From Streptomyces radiopugnans (lineage in GTDB: Bacteria; Actinomycetota; Actinomycetes; Streptomycetales; Streptomycetaceae), in contig NZ_FOET01000008.1 in the NCBI RefSeq assembly GCF_900110735.1, forward strand, positions 155,933 through 219,932: 64,000 nucleotides of DNA, written 5' to 3'. The translations under genes were made by a program, and so were the position numbers. The notes beneath the pieces are model-generated. The model had not been told where the DNA came from and did no database searches. It worked only from the letters and a program-made list of their open reading frames with translations. Below are positions 35,599 to 44,362 of this stretch, piece by piece (position 1 is the stretch's first letter; the number at the start of each line of letters is the position of its first letter).

Positions 35599-36855
35599 CT
35601 ACACCGCGTCGCGCTCGACCGGGCAGCTCATGCAGCGCGGCCCGCCCCGGCCCCGGCCCAGCTCGCTGCCGGGGATCGTGATGACCTCGATCCCGCATTC
35701 GCGCAGATGGGTGTTGGTGGTGACGTTGCGCTCGTAGGCGATGACCACCCCCGGCTCGACGGCCAGCACGTTGCAGCCGTCGTCCCACTGCTCGCGCTCG
35801 GCGGCGTGCACGTCCTGGGTGGCGGTCAGCACGCGGATGCCGTCCAGGCCCAGGGCCGCGGCGATGGCGCGGTGCATGTGCTCGGGCGGGTGGTCGGTGA
35901 CCTTCAGCTCCGACTCGGCCGCGCCGGGCTCGATGGTGTAGGAGGGGAGCATGCCCAGGCCCGCGTACTGGGTGAAGGTGTCGCCGTCGACCATCGTCAT
36001 CACCGTGTCCAGATGCATCAGGGCACGCTTCTTGGGCATGTCCAGGGCCACGATGGTGCGGGCCGAACCCACCGCGAACAGGCCGCGGGCGAGCATCTCC
36101 ACCGCCTGCGGGGTGGTGCGCTCGCTCATCCCGATGAGCACCGCGCCGTTGCCGATGACCAGCACGTCCCCGCCCTCGATGGTGGAGGGGTAGGCGCCCT
36201 GGCCCTCGGACCAGATGTGGAAGCCTTCCCGCGAGGGGCCGGAGTCCGGTGCGCCGGAGGGCCGGGCGAACAGCGGGTGGTGGTGGTAGATCGCCTCGAA
36301 GTGGATCGTCTCGCGCTGCCGGGCGGGCCAGCGCATGGCGTTGATAGAGACCCCGTCGTAGATCCAGGCGGAGGTGTCACGGGTGAACAGGTGGTTGGGC
36401 AGCGGGGCGACCAGGAAGTCGTCCGGGTCCATCACGTGGAAGCGCACCGAGACCGGCTCGGGGTGCCGTTCCAGGTACTCCCGCTTGGTCATCCCGCCCA
36501 CCAGCGCCTCGGCCAGCTCCGCCCCGGACATCTCGTCGAAGACGGCCCGCAGGTGGTCGGCGGCCAGCGGCCCGTACTCCTTCTCGTGGAAGGTGCGGTC
36601 CAGGACGAAGGCGCGGGCGGCGGGGATCTCCAGGGACTCCGCCAGCAGGTCGCCGAACAGGTGGACCTCCACGCCCCGGTCGCGCAGGACGCCGGCGAAG
36701 CCGTCGTGCTCCTGGCGGGCCCGCCGCACCCACAGCACGTCGTCGAAGAGCAGGTCGTCCCGGTTGGTCGGGGTGAGCCGTTTCAGTTCCAGGTCGGGGC
36801 GGTGCAGGATGACGCGGCGCAGCCGCCCGGCCTCGGAGTCGACGTGGAATCCCAT
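35599..36855 (-). CDS. arcA: Arginine deiminase
   Basis: A 418-residue guanidino-group hydrolase converting arginine to citrulline and ammonia. Hallmarks are FTRDTSAWIYDG, the EGGDVLVIG block, MHLDTVMTMVDGD and the catalytic Cys408 in GPRCMSCPVERD near the C-terminus. With the downstream ornithine carbamoyltransferase it gives the first two steps of the ATP-yielding arginine deiminase pathway; carbamate kinase and an arginine/ornithine antiporter are not in the window. The ATG at 36855 opens with GFHVDSEAGRLRRVILHRP, the standard N-terminus. Confidence 0.96.
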   Translation of the reverse strand: MGFHVDSEAGRLRRVILHRPDLELKRLTPTNRDDLLFDDVLWVRRARQEHDGFAGVLRDRGVEVHLFGDLLAESLEIPAARAFVLDRTFHEKEYGPLAADHLRAVFDEMSGAELAEALVGGMTKREYLERHPEPVSVRFHVMDPDDFLVAPLPNHLFTRDTSAWIYDGVSINAMRWPARQRETIHFEAIYHHHPLFARPSGAPDSGPSREGFHIWSEGQGAYPSTIEGGDVLVIGNGAVLIGMSERTTPQAVEMLARGLFAVGSARTIVALDMPKKRALMHLDTVMTMVDGDTFTQYAGLGMLPSYTIEPGAAESELKVTDHPPEHMHRAIAAALGLDGIRVLTATQDVHAAEREQWDDGCNVLAVEPGVVIAYERNVTTNTHLRECGIEVITIPGSELGRGRGGPRCMSCPVERDAV

Positions 36856-36901
36856 GCCACCATCCTCACCCCGAGCCGGGCGGCTACACCCCGGGACGCG
36901 G

Positions 36902-39526
36902 TCACAGCCTGGGGTCGACCGGCTCCGACTCCAGGGCCAGGACGGCGAAGACCGCCTCGTGCACCCGCCACAGCGGCTCGCCCCGCGCCAGCCGGTCCAG
37001 CGCCTCCAGGCCGAGCGCGTACTCGCGCAGCGCCAGGGAGCGCTTGTGGCCCAGGTGGCGCACCCGCAGCCGCCGCAGGTTCTCCTCGCGGACGTACTCC
37101 GGGCCGTAGACGATCCGCAGGTACTCCCGCCCCCGGCACTTCACACCCGGCTGGACCAGCCGTCCGTCCGGGCCGCGCACCAGCGCGTCCAGCGGCTTGA
37201 CGACCATGCCCTCGCCCCCGGCCGCCGTCAGCTCCAGCCACCATTCGGTGCCCGCCGCGACGGAGGCCTCGTCGCCGGTGTCCACCACCAGCCGCCCGGT
37301 GCGGCGCAGCAGCCCGGTGCCGTCGGCGTCGGCCAGCCGGTCCAGCCAGGCGAGCTGGTCGCCGTGCGGTACGGCGGCCAGGCTGCGGCCGCGGCAGGCG
37401 AGGATCTGGAAGGGTGCGAGCTCCACGCCCTCCAGCCCGTCCACCGGCCGGCAGTACCGGCCGTACGCCTCGGTGAACGCCGCCGCGTCCGCCGCGCGCT
37501 CCCGCTGCCGCGCCAGCAGCCCGTCCACCTGGGCGCCCCGGGAGGCCGCCGCCTCCAGAGCGGCCAGCGCGCCGGGGAAGGCGGCTTTCGCGGCGGCGCC
37601 GACCGCCGCGTACTGCCGGCGCAGCAGCCCGGCCGACTTCAGCGACCAGGGCAGCAGTTCGGCGTCCAGCAGCAGCCAGTCGGTGTCCAGCTCCCGCCAC
37701 AGCCCGGCGCCGTCGGCGGCGGCGCGCAGGCGCGCGAGGACCTCCTCGGTGACGGCCCGGTCGTCGAAGAACGGGCGTCCGGTGCGGGTGTGGAGCGCGC
37801 CCGTCTCCCCGCCGGTCACGCCGAACCGCTCGGCCGCGGCGGCCGCGTCGCGGCAGACCAGGGCGACGGCGCGCGAGCCCATGTGCTTCTCCTCGCACAC
37901 CACCTTCGCCACGCCCGCCGCCCGGTACTCGGCGAACGCCTCGGCCGGGTGCTCCAGGTAGCCCTCCAGCTTCGAGGTGGCGCAGGGCGCCATCGTCGGC
38001 GGGAGGTAGGGCAGCAGGCGCGGGTCGATCGCGAAGCGGCTCATCACCTCCAGCGCGGCGGCGGCGTTCTCCTCGCGCACCGCGACGCGGCCGGCGTGGC
38101 GGGTCTCCACCACGCGGCGGCCGTGCACGTCGGCCAGGGCGAGCGGGCGGCCCTCGTGCCCGCCGGGCGCGTCCGCCGTCAGCGGTCTCACCGGCTCGTA
38201 CCAGACCCGCTCGGCGGGGACGTCCACCAGTTCGCGCTCGGGCCAGCGCAGGGCGGTCAGGGCTCCGCCGAAGACGCAGCCGGTGTCCAGGCAGACGGTG
38301 TTGTTCAGCCAGGTCGCGCGCGGGGTGGGGGTGTGGCCGTAGACGACGGCCGCCCGGCCCCGGTAGTCCTCGGCCCACGGGTAGCGCACGGGCAGGCCGA
38401 ACTCGTCGGTCTCGCCGGTGGTGTCTCCGTACAGCGCGTGCGAGCGGACCCGGCCGGAGGTGCGGCCGTGGTACTTCTCGGGCAGCCCGGCGTGGCAGAC
38501 GACCAGCGCTCCGCCGTCGAGCACGTAGTGGCTGACGAGCGAGCCGATGAACTCCTCCACCCGCGCGGGGAACTCCGGGTCGGCGGCGGCCTCCCTCTCC
38601 AGTTGCTCGATCGTCTCGGCGAGTCCGTGGGTGTGCCGGACGTTGCGTCCCTTCAGGTATCGGCCGAGCTTGTTCTCGTGGTTGCCGGGAACGCACAGCG
38701 CGTGCCCGGCGGCGACCATGCCCATGACCAGGCGCAGCACCCCGGGGCTGTCGGGGCCGCGGTCGACGAGGTCGCCGACGAAGACGGCGGTGCGCCCCTC
38801 GGGGTGGCTCGCGTCCACCGCGCGGCCGGCCGCGTCCCGCTCGATCGCGTAGCCGAGCCTGCCCAGCAGGGCCTCCAGCTCGGCGCGGCAGCCGTGGACG
38901 TCGCCGACGATGTCGAACGGGCCGGTCAGGTGCCGCAGGTCGTTGTAGCGCCGCTCCAGCTCGATCCGGGCGGCGGCCACCTCCTCCACTCCGCGCAGGA
39001 CGTGCACCTTGCGGAAGCCCTCGCGCTCCAGGGAGCGCAGTGAGCGGCGCAGTTCGCGCCGCTGGCGCGGGATGACGTGGGCGGGCATGTCCGCGCGGTC
39101 GGGGCGGGCGGCGTTGCGCTCGGCGCAGACGCGCTCCGGGACGTCCAGGACGATCGCCACGGGCAGCACGTCGTGCTCGCGGGCCAGCCTCACCAGCTGC
39201 CGGCGGGCCTCGGTCTGCACGTTGGTGGCGTCCACCACGGTCAGGCGCCCGGCGGCCAGCCGCTTGCCGGTGATGTAGTGCAGCACGTCGAAGGCGTCGG
39301 AACTGGCGCTCTGGTCGTTCTCGTCGTCGGCGACCAGGCCCCGGCAGAAGTCGGAGGAGACGACCTGGGTGGGCGCGAAGTGGGTGCGGGCGAAGGTGGA
39401 CTTGCCCGCGCCGGTGGTGCCGACCAGCACCACCAGGGACAGGTCGGGCACGGCGAGGGCCTTCGTACGGGCCGGGGCGGGTTCCGCCGTACCGGCCGGG
39501 GCGGGCGCCGGGATGCGGTCCGTCAC
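36902..39526 (-). CDS. pnkp: Polynucleotide kinase-phosphatase-ligase, RNA repair (bacterial Pnkp)
   Basis: An 874-residue trifunctional RNA-repair enzyme, matching the ~870-residue Clostridium thermocellum Pnkp. Residues ~28-180 are the 5'-OH kinase (P-loop GTTGAGKST 36-44). Residues ~200-480 are a binuclear metallophosphatase (FDIVGDVHG with Asp209/His211, GDLVDRG at 251-257, GNHE 281-284, His345, His398). Residues ~485-874 are the ligase/adenylyltransferase with nucleotidyl Lys547 in EEKHMGSR and GGEGMVVKP at 770-778. It heals cleaved RNA ends (tRNA or other ribotoxin-cut RNA) together with Hen1. The GTG at 39526 overlaps the hen1 stop by 4 bases; the longer frame upstream reads through hen1. 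Confidence 0.95.
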   Translation of the reverse strand: MTDRIPAPAPAGTAEPAPARTKALAVPDLSLVVLVGTTGAGKSTFARTHFAPTQVVSSDFCRGLVADDENDQSASSDAFDVLHYITGKRLAAGRLTVVDATNVQTEARRQLVRLAREHDVLPVAIVLDVPERVCAERNAARPDRADMPAHVIPRQRRELRRSLRSLEREGFRKVHVLRGVEEVAAARIELERRYNDLRHLTGPFDIVGDVHGCRAELEALLGRLGYAIERDAAGRAVDASHPEGRTAVFVGDLVDRGPDSPGVLRLVMGMVAAGHALCVPGNHENKLGRYLKGRNVRHTHGLAETIEQLEREAAADPEFPARVEEFIGSLVSHYVLDGGALVVCHAGLPEKYHGRTSGRVRSHALYGDTTGETDEFGLPVRYPWAEDYRGRAAVVYGHTPTPRATWLNNTVCLDTGCVFGGALTALRWPERELVDVPAERVWYEPVRPLTADAPGGHEGRPLALADVHGRRVVETRHAGRVAVREENAAAALEVMSRFAIDPRLLPYLPPTMAPCATSKLEGYLEHPAEAFAEYRAAGVAKVVCEEKHMGSRAVALVCRDAAAAAERFGVTGGETGALHTRTGRPFFDDRAVTEEVLARLRAAADGAGLWRELDTDWLLLDAELLPWSLKSAGLLRRQYAAVGAAAKAAFPGALAALEAAASRGAQVDGLLARQRERAADAAAFTEAYGRYCRPVDGLEGVELAPFQILACRGRSLAAVPHGDQLAWLDRLADADGTGLLRRTGRLVVDTGDEASVAAGTEWWLELTAAGGEGMVVKPLDALVRGPDGRLVQPGVKCRGREYLRIVYGPEYVREENLRRLRVRHLGHKRSLALREYALGLEALDRLARGEPLWRVHEAVFAVLALESEPVDPRL

Positions 39527-41040
39527 GCGGCTTCCTCCTTCGCGGTGTTCGGAGCCCCGGTGTTCGGAGCCCCGGTGGCCGGTGCCCCGCTGTTCGGAGC
39601 CTCGGTGACGAGGCGGAAAAGGGCGAGCTGGGTGGGCGGGCCGACCTCGGGGTCGTCGTCGCCGACGGGCCGGAACTCCACCGTGTAGCCGTGCCGTTCG
39701 GCCACCGCGCGCGCCCAGGCGCGGAACTCCTCGCGGGTCCACTCGAAGCGGTGGTCGTGGTGGCGCACCTCGCCCGCGGGCAGGGTCTCCCAGCGCACGT
39801 TGTACTCGGCGTTGGGGGTGGTGACCACGACGGTCCCCGGCCGGGCCGCGCCGAAGACGGCGTACTCGGCAGCGGGCAGACGCGGCGGGTCGATGTGCTC
39901 GATCACCTCGCTGAGCACGGCCGCGTCGTAGCCGGACAGCCGTGGGTCGGTGTACGTCAGCGAGCCCTGGGTGAGGGTGACGCGGGCGGCCTGCCGCTCG
40001 GACATCCGCTCCGGGCGCAGTCTGCGCCGTGCCTCGTGCAGGGCGCGCATCGACACGTCCACGCCCGTGATCCCGGTGAAGCGGGCGTCCTTCAGCAGCG
40101 CCCGCACCAACTGGCCCTGTCCGCAACCCAGGTCCAGGACACGGGCGGCACCCGTCTCGCGCAGGGCGGCCAGGATCGCCTCGCGGCGCAGGACGGCCAG
40201 CGGTGCGGGGCGCTCGTCGGTGTCGGCGCTCTCGTCCACGGCGTTGTCCAGTTCCTCGGGATCGCTGCCGTCGGCCTCGGCCAGACGGGCGAGCTCCAGG
40301 CGCTCCAGGGCCTCGCGGGTGAGGCTCCGGCGGCGGGCGAGGTAGCGGCCGGCGATGAGCTCCTGCTCGGGGTGGTGCTCCAGCCAGCCCTCGCCGGCGC
40401 GCAGCAGCTTGTCCACCTCGTCGGGGGCGACCCAGTAGTGCTTGGCGTCGTCCAGCACCGGCAGCAGGACGTACAGGTGGCGCAGCGCGTCGGCCAGCCG
40501 TGCCTCGCCCTCCAGCACCAGCGACACGTAGCGGGAGTCGCCCCAGTCGGGGAAGCGGGCGTCCAGCGGCACCGGTTCGGCGCCCACGGTCCAGCCCAGC
40601 GGCCGGAAGAGGCGGTGGACCAGCTCGGTGCCGCCGCGGGCGGGCAGCACGGGCACCTCGATCCGCAGGGGCAGCTCGCGCCCGGGCAGTTCGGGGCGGG
40701 CCCGGCACTGGCCCTTGAGCGCGCTGGAGAACACCGCGCCCAGCGCCACGGCCAGCAGCGAGGAGGCCGCGTACGGGCGGTCGTTGACGTACTGGGCCAG
40801 GGCCGAGTCGGGCGCGCCGCCGCGCCCCTTGCCACGGCCGCGGCGGACCAGGGCGACGGGGTCGACCTCCAGCAGCAGCGCCGCGGTGCAGCGCTCGGTC
40901 CCCGCCTCGGGGTAGAAGACGTGCGCGGTGCCGTGGGAGGTGGAGAACTCCTGCGCCCGGTCGGGGTGTTTGTGCAGCAGGAATCCGAGGTCGGTGGCGG
41001 GCCGCTCGGCGCTGCCGGTGGTGGTCATCGTCAGGAACAC
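39523..41040 (-). CDS. hen1: 3'-terminal RNA ribose 2'-O-methyltransferase Hen1
   Basis: A 505-residue partner of Pnkp. The N-terminal half (~1-270; LGFLLHKHPDRAQEF, HVFYPEAGTERCTAALLLEVDPV) is the bacterial-Hen1 domain that activates the Pnkp ligase. The C-terminal half is a SAM methyltransferase (VLDLGCGQGQLVRAL) with the Mg-binding EVIEHID...HHDHRFEW residues. It 2'-O-methylates the 3' end at the cut before sealing, so the repaired RNA resists re-cleavage. The GTG at 41040 gives the typical MFLTM start; an ATG at 41028 is an alternative. The C-terminal ~20 residues are an odd GAPNTGAPNT-like repeat. Confidence 0.94.
   Translation of the reverse strand: MFLTMTTTGSAERPATDLGFLLHKHPDRAQEFSTSHGTAHVFYPEAGTERCTAALLLEVDPVALVRRGRGKGRGGAPDSALAQYVNDRPYAASSLLAVALGAVFSSALKGQCRARPELPGRELPLRIEVPVLPARGGTELVHRLFRPLGWTVGAEPVPLDARFPDWGDSRYVSLVLEGEARLADALRHLYVLLPVLDDAKHYWVAPDEVDKLLRAGEGWLEHHPEQELIAGRYLARRRSLTREALERLELARLAEADGSDPEELDNAVDESADTDERPAPLAVLRREAILAALRETGAARVLDLGCGQGQLVRALLKDARFTGITGVDVSMRALHEARRRLRPERMSERQAARVTLTQGSLTYTDPRLSGYDAAVLSEVIEHIDPPRLPAAEYAVFGAARPGTVVVTTPNAEYNVRWETLPAGEVRHHDHRFEWTREEFRAWARAVAERHGYTVEFRPVGDDDPEVGPPTQLALFRLVTEAPNSGAPATGAPNTGAPNTAKEEAA
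39546..39605. repeat. Short direct repeats encoding the GAP(N/A)T tail of Hen1
   Basis: GTGTTCGGAGCCCCGG-like 15-base units recur about four times, producing GAPxTGAPNT. They are low-complexity and presumably variable between strains. Confidence 0.7.
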
Positions 41041-41110
41041 CCGAGCGAGTATGGCCCGTTCGGGTGGGCCGTCCCACCGGTTTTCCGGCGTGGCGGAGCG
41101 CCCGGCCCGG

Positions 41111-42091
41111 CTACCCTTCCGGCTCCGCTCCCCGCTCCTTTCCCGGTTCGGTCTCCCGCCCCGGCCCCGTCCCGAGTTCCGCCGCCAGGGCGGCGATCTC
41201 CGCCGGGCCCACCCGGCAGCAGCCGCCGACCAGCCGGGCGCCGTCGCGTACCCATGCGCGGGCGGCGGCCGGGTCGAAGGCGGCCTCGCCCGTCCAGGCG
41301 CCGCGCGCCGCGTCCCAGCCCTCGCCGCTGTTGGGATAGACGACCACCGGCTTTCCCGTGGCCCGCGCCGCCAGGCGTACGGCGGGCGCGGCGTCGCGCG
41401 GATCGCAGCAGTTGACGCCGACCGCGATCACCTGGTCGTTCCCCGCGGCGACGGCGAAGGCGTCCGCCAGCGGCTGGCCGGCGCGGGTGCGCCGGCCGGC
41501 GACGGTGTACGACAGCCACACCGGCACCCCGCAGCCGGCCGCGGCGCGCAGCAGGGCCTCGGCCTCGTCGGCGTCGGGCACCGTCTCCAGTGCCAGGACG
41601 TCCGGGGCGGCCGCCGCCAGCGCCTGGACGCGGGGCCGGTGGAAGCGCTCCAGCTCGGCGACCGTCAGCCCGTACCGGCCGCGGTACTCGCTGCCGTCGG
41701 CGAGCACCGCGCCGTACGGGCCGACCGAGGCGGCCACCCACACCGGCTCCCCGGCCTTGTCCGCGGCGGCGCGGGCCAGGGACATGCTGCGGCGCAGCAG
41801 GGCGTCGGTCTCCGCCCGGCCCAGCCCGCGCCGGGCGAAGCCGGGGTGGGAGGCCTGGTAGCTGCCGGTGATGAGCACCCGCGCCCCCGCCCGTACGTAG
41901 GCGGTGTGGGCCGCCCGGACCTGGGCGGGGTCGTCGGCGAGCAGCCGGGCCGACCACAGCTCGTCGGACAGGTCGCAGCCCTGTGCCTGGAGCTGGTTGG
42001 ACAGCCCGCCGTCGAGGACGAGGGGACCGCGTGCCAGGGCGTCCGCGAGCGGAAGCCCCGGCACGGGCGGCGGCGCGGGCGGTGTGCTCAT
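41111..42091 (-). CDS. mmuM: Homocysteine S-methyltransferase
   Basis: A 326-residue betaine/S-methylmethionine-type methyltransferase that methylates homocysteine to methionine. The zinc ligands are visible: a Cys in VGVNCCDP and the C-terminal pair in GGCCRVGP. LVLDGGLSNQLQAQG is the usual N-terminal strand. The C-terminal ~20 residues are a charged Glu/Gly/Arg tail. It lies 70 bases upstream of hen1 on the same strand and 7 bases downstream of the oxidoreductase stop, so it may be co-transcribed with either. Confidence 0.92.
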   Translation of the reverse strand: MSTPPAPPPVPGLPLADALARGPLVLDGGLSNQLQAQGCDLSDELWSARLLADDPAQVRAAHTAYVRAGARVLITGSYQASHPGFARRGLGRAETDALLRRSMSLARAAADKAGEPVWVAASVGPYGAVLADGSEYRGRYGLTVAELERFHRPRVQALAAAAPDVLALETVPDADEAEALLRAAAGCGVPVWLSYTVAGRRTRAGQPLADAFAVAAGNDQVIAVGVNCCDPRDAAPAVRLAARATGKPVVVYPNSGEGWDAARGAWTGEAAFDPAAARAWVRDGARLVGGCCRVGPAEIAALAAELGTGPGRETEPGKERGAEPEG

Positions 42092-42098
42092 GCCGGGC

Positions 42099-43031
42099 TC
42101 ACCCCAGTTGGCTCTGCACCTGGGAGGAGATCAGCTCCAGGTGGTCCAGGTCGTGCAGGTCCAGGATCTGGAGGTAGATCCGGGAGGAGCCCGCCTCGGC
42201 GTAGCGGCCGATCTTGTCGACCACCTCGGCCGGGGAGCCGGCCAGTCCGTTCTCCTTCAGCTCCGCCACCTCGCGGCCGATGGCCGCCGCGCGCCGCGCC
42301 ACCTCGGCGTCGTCCCGGCCCACGCAGGCGACCAGGGCGTTGGAGTAGATCAGATCGCCCGCGGCGCGGCCGTGCTCCTCGGCGGCGGCCCGCACCCGGC
42401 CGAACTGCCGCTCGCTGTCCTCGACGGAGACGAAGGGGACGTTGAACTCGTCGGCGAAGCGCGCGGCCAGAGCCGGGGTGCGCTTGGCTCCCATGCCTCC
42501 GATGAGCACGGGGACCTTGGCCTGTGCGGGCTTGGGCAGCGCGGGCGAGTCGGTGAGCTTGTAGTGGGCGCCGTCGTAGGTGAACGTCTTGCCCGGCTCG
42601 GTGGCCCACAGCCCGGTGACGATCTCCAGCTGCTCCTCCAGCCGGGAGAACTTCTCCCTGGGGAACGGGATGCCGTACGCGGTGTGCTCGGCCTCGAACC
42701 ACCCGGCGCCCAGGCCGAGTTCGACGCGTCCGCCCGACATGGCGTCGACCTGTGCCACCTGGATGGCCAGGACGCCCGGCAGCCGGAAGGTGGCCGCGGT
42801 CATCAGGGTGCCCAGCCGGATGCGCCTGGTCTCGCGGGCGAGGCCGGCCAGGGTGATCCAGGCGTCCGTCGGGCCGGGCAGCCCGTCGGCATCGCCCATC
42901 TTCAGGTAGTGGTCGGAGCGGAAGAAGGCGTCGAAGCCCAGGTCCTCGGTGGCCTTGGCGACCGCGAGGAGGGTGTCGTAGGAGGCGCCCTGCTGGGGTT
43001 CGGTGAAGATGCGCAGATCCATGTCCTCCAT
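42099..43031 (-). CDS. F420-dependent LLM-class oxidoreductase
   Basis: A 310-residue TIM-barrel luciferase-like enzyme. GGRVELGLGAGWFEAEHTAYGIPFP and KVPVLIGGMGAKRTPALAARFADE are typical of the F420-dependent (TIGR03560-type) subfamily of actinobacteria. The substrate is not predictable. An ATG at 43031 with AAGG 6 bases upstream is preferred over the one three codons later, which would place GGAGG too close. It precedes mmuM by 7 bases. Confidence 0.88.
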   Translation of the reverse strand: MEDMDLRIFTEPQQGASYDTLLAVAKATEDLGFDAFFRSDHYLKMGDADGLPGPTDAWITLAGLARETRRIRLGTLMTAATFRLPGVLAIQVAQVDAMSGGRVELGLGAGWFEAEHTAYGIPFPREKFSRLEEQLEIVTGLWATEPGKTFTYDGAHYKLTDSPALPKPAQAKVPVLIGGMGAKRTPALAARFADEFNVPFVSVEDSERQFGRVRAAAEEHGRAAGDLIYSNALVACVGRDDAEVARRAAAIGREVAELKENGLAGSPAEVVDKIGRYAEAGSSRIYLQILDLHDLDHLELISSQVQSQLG

Positions 43032-43043
43032 CCTGCACCTTCG

Positions 43044-43601
43044 CTACGCGCCCTCCCGTACCGGCAGGCCGTCCTCGCACACCGGCGCGGCATCCCCGCC
43101 CACGGGCCGGGCCCCGGCCGTTCCGCCGGGCCCTGCCGGCGGGGCCCGGCGGAACGGCCGGGGTCTGAGGGCGAGCCGTCTGAGGATCGCCGTCACCCTG
43201 TCACCGCACTCGTCGGCGGCGTCGATGCCCTCGATGCACCTCCAGTAGAGCCCTTCCTCCTCCGCGTCGACCGCCACCCGCACCAGGGCGCCCCCGGCCT
43301 CGCCCAGCAGATCGCCCAGTTCGTGCAGGGCCGACAGGGGGTCGCTCATCTCCGTCAGGTGAGCGGCACGCGCCCCGTCGGACCGCTGCCCGGGGCCGCG
43401 CAGCGAACCGCAGGCGCGTCCGCTCGCCTCGCGCAGTCCACCGGCCTGGGCCCGCACCTCGGGCGGGCCCGTCATGGCCAGGTGGACTCCTACCGCCTCC
43501 GCGAGCGCCTGCGCCTGCCACGCCTCGGTAACGACGTCAGCCGCTTCCTCACTGTGTGCGAGCGCTCGCCGCGTGATCTCAATGAGTGGTACCGCATCCA
43601 T
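43044..43601 (-). CDS. DUF6099-like protein of unknown function
   Basis: A 185-residue mostly alpha-helical protein (MDAVPLIEITRRALAHSEEAADVVTEAWQAQALAEAVG; EEEGLYWRCIEGIDAADE), which I recall as the Streptomyces DUF6099 family; function unknown. The start ATG at 43601 follows GAGGG and AAGGTGG. The last ~35 residues (from RLALRPRPFRRAPPAGPGG) are Pro/Gly/Arg-rich and are encoded by a perfect 22-bp hairpin, suggesting the frame now runs through its own former terminator. The true family C-terminus is probably near ILRRLA. Confidence 0.65.
   Translation of the reverse strand: MDAVPLIEITRRALAHSEEAADVVTEAWQAQALAEAVGVHLAMTGPPEVRAQAGGLREASGRACGSLRGPGQRSDGARAAHLTEMSDPLSALHELGDLLGEAGGALVRVAVDAEEEGLYWRCIEGIDAADECGDRVTAILRRLALRPRPFRRAPPAGPGGTAGARPVGGDAAPVCEDGLPVREGA
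43113..43164 (-). terminator. 22-bp perfect hairpin inside the 3' end of the DUF6099-like gene
   Basis: The arms 43113-43134 and 43143-43164 are exact complements around an 8-base loop. The structure is typical of the window's terminators, yet it lies 70 bases before the annotated stop. Confidence 0.6.
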
Positions 43602-43710
43602 CCACCTTTTCCCTCCGCGATAATTCGCTACCCAGCGTGATACCCGCAGTCGCGTTTGGCTAGGGGGTTCGGGAAAACTGTGGAAAAACTCGACACTGTG
43701 GAGAACGCCT

Positions 43711-44211
43711 TCACTCCGAAGAGTGACGATTGGCCTTCCCCTGCTCGCCGCCGGGGCCGTCCGTCTCACCGGCTCCGCCATCGGCCCGCCCGTCACTCTC
43801 CGCAACGGGAAAGCGGCGTTCGTTCCGCTCGATCTTCGCTTCCAGCGCGGCCAGTGCGTCGATCCCCAGCACCTCGCAGAACTGCAGCAGATAGGCGAGG
43901 ACATCGGCGACCTCGTCCGCGACCCGCCCCGCCGCACCCGGGTCGTCCATCACCCGTGCCGACTCCTCGGGCGTCATCCACTGGAAGATCTCGGCCAGTT
44001 CGGCGGCCTCCACGCCCAGCGCCATCGCCAGGTTCTTCGGCGTGTGGTAGGGCTCCCACCGCCGCGCGGCTGCGAACTCGGCCAGCCTGCGCTGGAGTTC
44101 ACCCACTCTGCCTCCGGGCCGCCCGTACGGCGCCGGGTGGTGCGCCTCCCCCCGGCCGTCTCCGGCGTTCCCGCCGGTCCCGCCGCTTCCGTGCACCTGT
44201 CCGTCGTTCAC
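43711..44211 (-). CDS. MazG-like nucleotide pyrophosphohydrolase
   Basis: A 166-residue all-alpha NTP pyrophosphatase. The EAAELAEIFQWM and DEVADVLAYLLQFCEVLGI helices hold the ExxE...ExxD metal ligands of the MazG superfamily. These enzymes hydrolyse (d)NTPs to monophosphates and may clean non-canonical nucleotides. Flanking residues (~1-35 and ~140-166) are Gly/Ser-rich and probably disordered. GTG start at 44211, preceded by GGGGGC. Confidence 0.85.
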   Translation of the reverse strand: MNDGQVHGSGGTGGNAGDGRGEAHHPAPYGRPGGRVGELQRRLAEFAAARRWEPYHTPKNLAMALGVEAAELAEIFQWMTPEESARVMDDPGAAGRVADEVADVLAYLLQFCEVLGIDALAALEAKIERNERRFPVAESDGRADGGAGETDGPGGEQGKANRHSSE

Positions 44212-44264
44212 GCCCCCAGGTCTACCAGCCGGGCCCCGGCCCCCCAGCGGCTCGGCGGCCGGCC

Positions 44265-44285
44265 CGCCGCGGACCGTCCGCGGCG
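44265..44285 (-). terminator. Hairpin after the unknown-family protein gene
   Basis: A 9-bp perfect stem (44265-44273 with 44277-44285) with a 3-base loop. Confidence 0.6.
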
Positions 44286-44327
44286 GCCACCGGTTCGCGC
44301 ACGACCGGGGGGACGCGCCCGGTGCCG

Positions 44328-44359
44328 GACCGGCGGTGCGGCAGACCGGCGGTGCGGCA
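44328..44359. repeat. 16-bp perfect tandem duplication at a gene 3' end
   Basis: GACCGGCGGTGCGGCA occurs twice head-to-tail, ending 3 bases beyond the stop side of the gene at 44363 on the minus strand. Confidence 0.85.
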
Positions 44360-44362
44360 GGT

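Noticed and set aside
36374..39043. 889-codon plus-strand ORF opposite arcA and pnkp
   Set aside because: Antisense shadow; the opposite strand has complete catalytic motifs.
41041..42091. SAM or cobalamin riboswitch before the methionine-synthesis-type mmuM gene or hen1
   Set aside because: The flanking gaps are 7 and 70 bases, too short, and no conserved core is visible.
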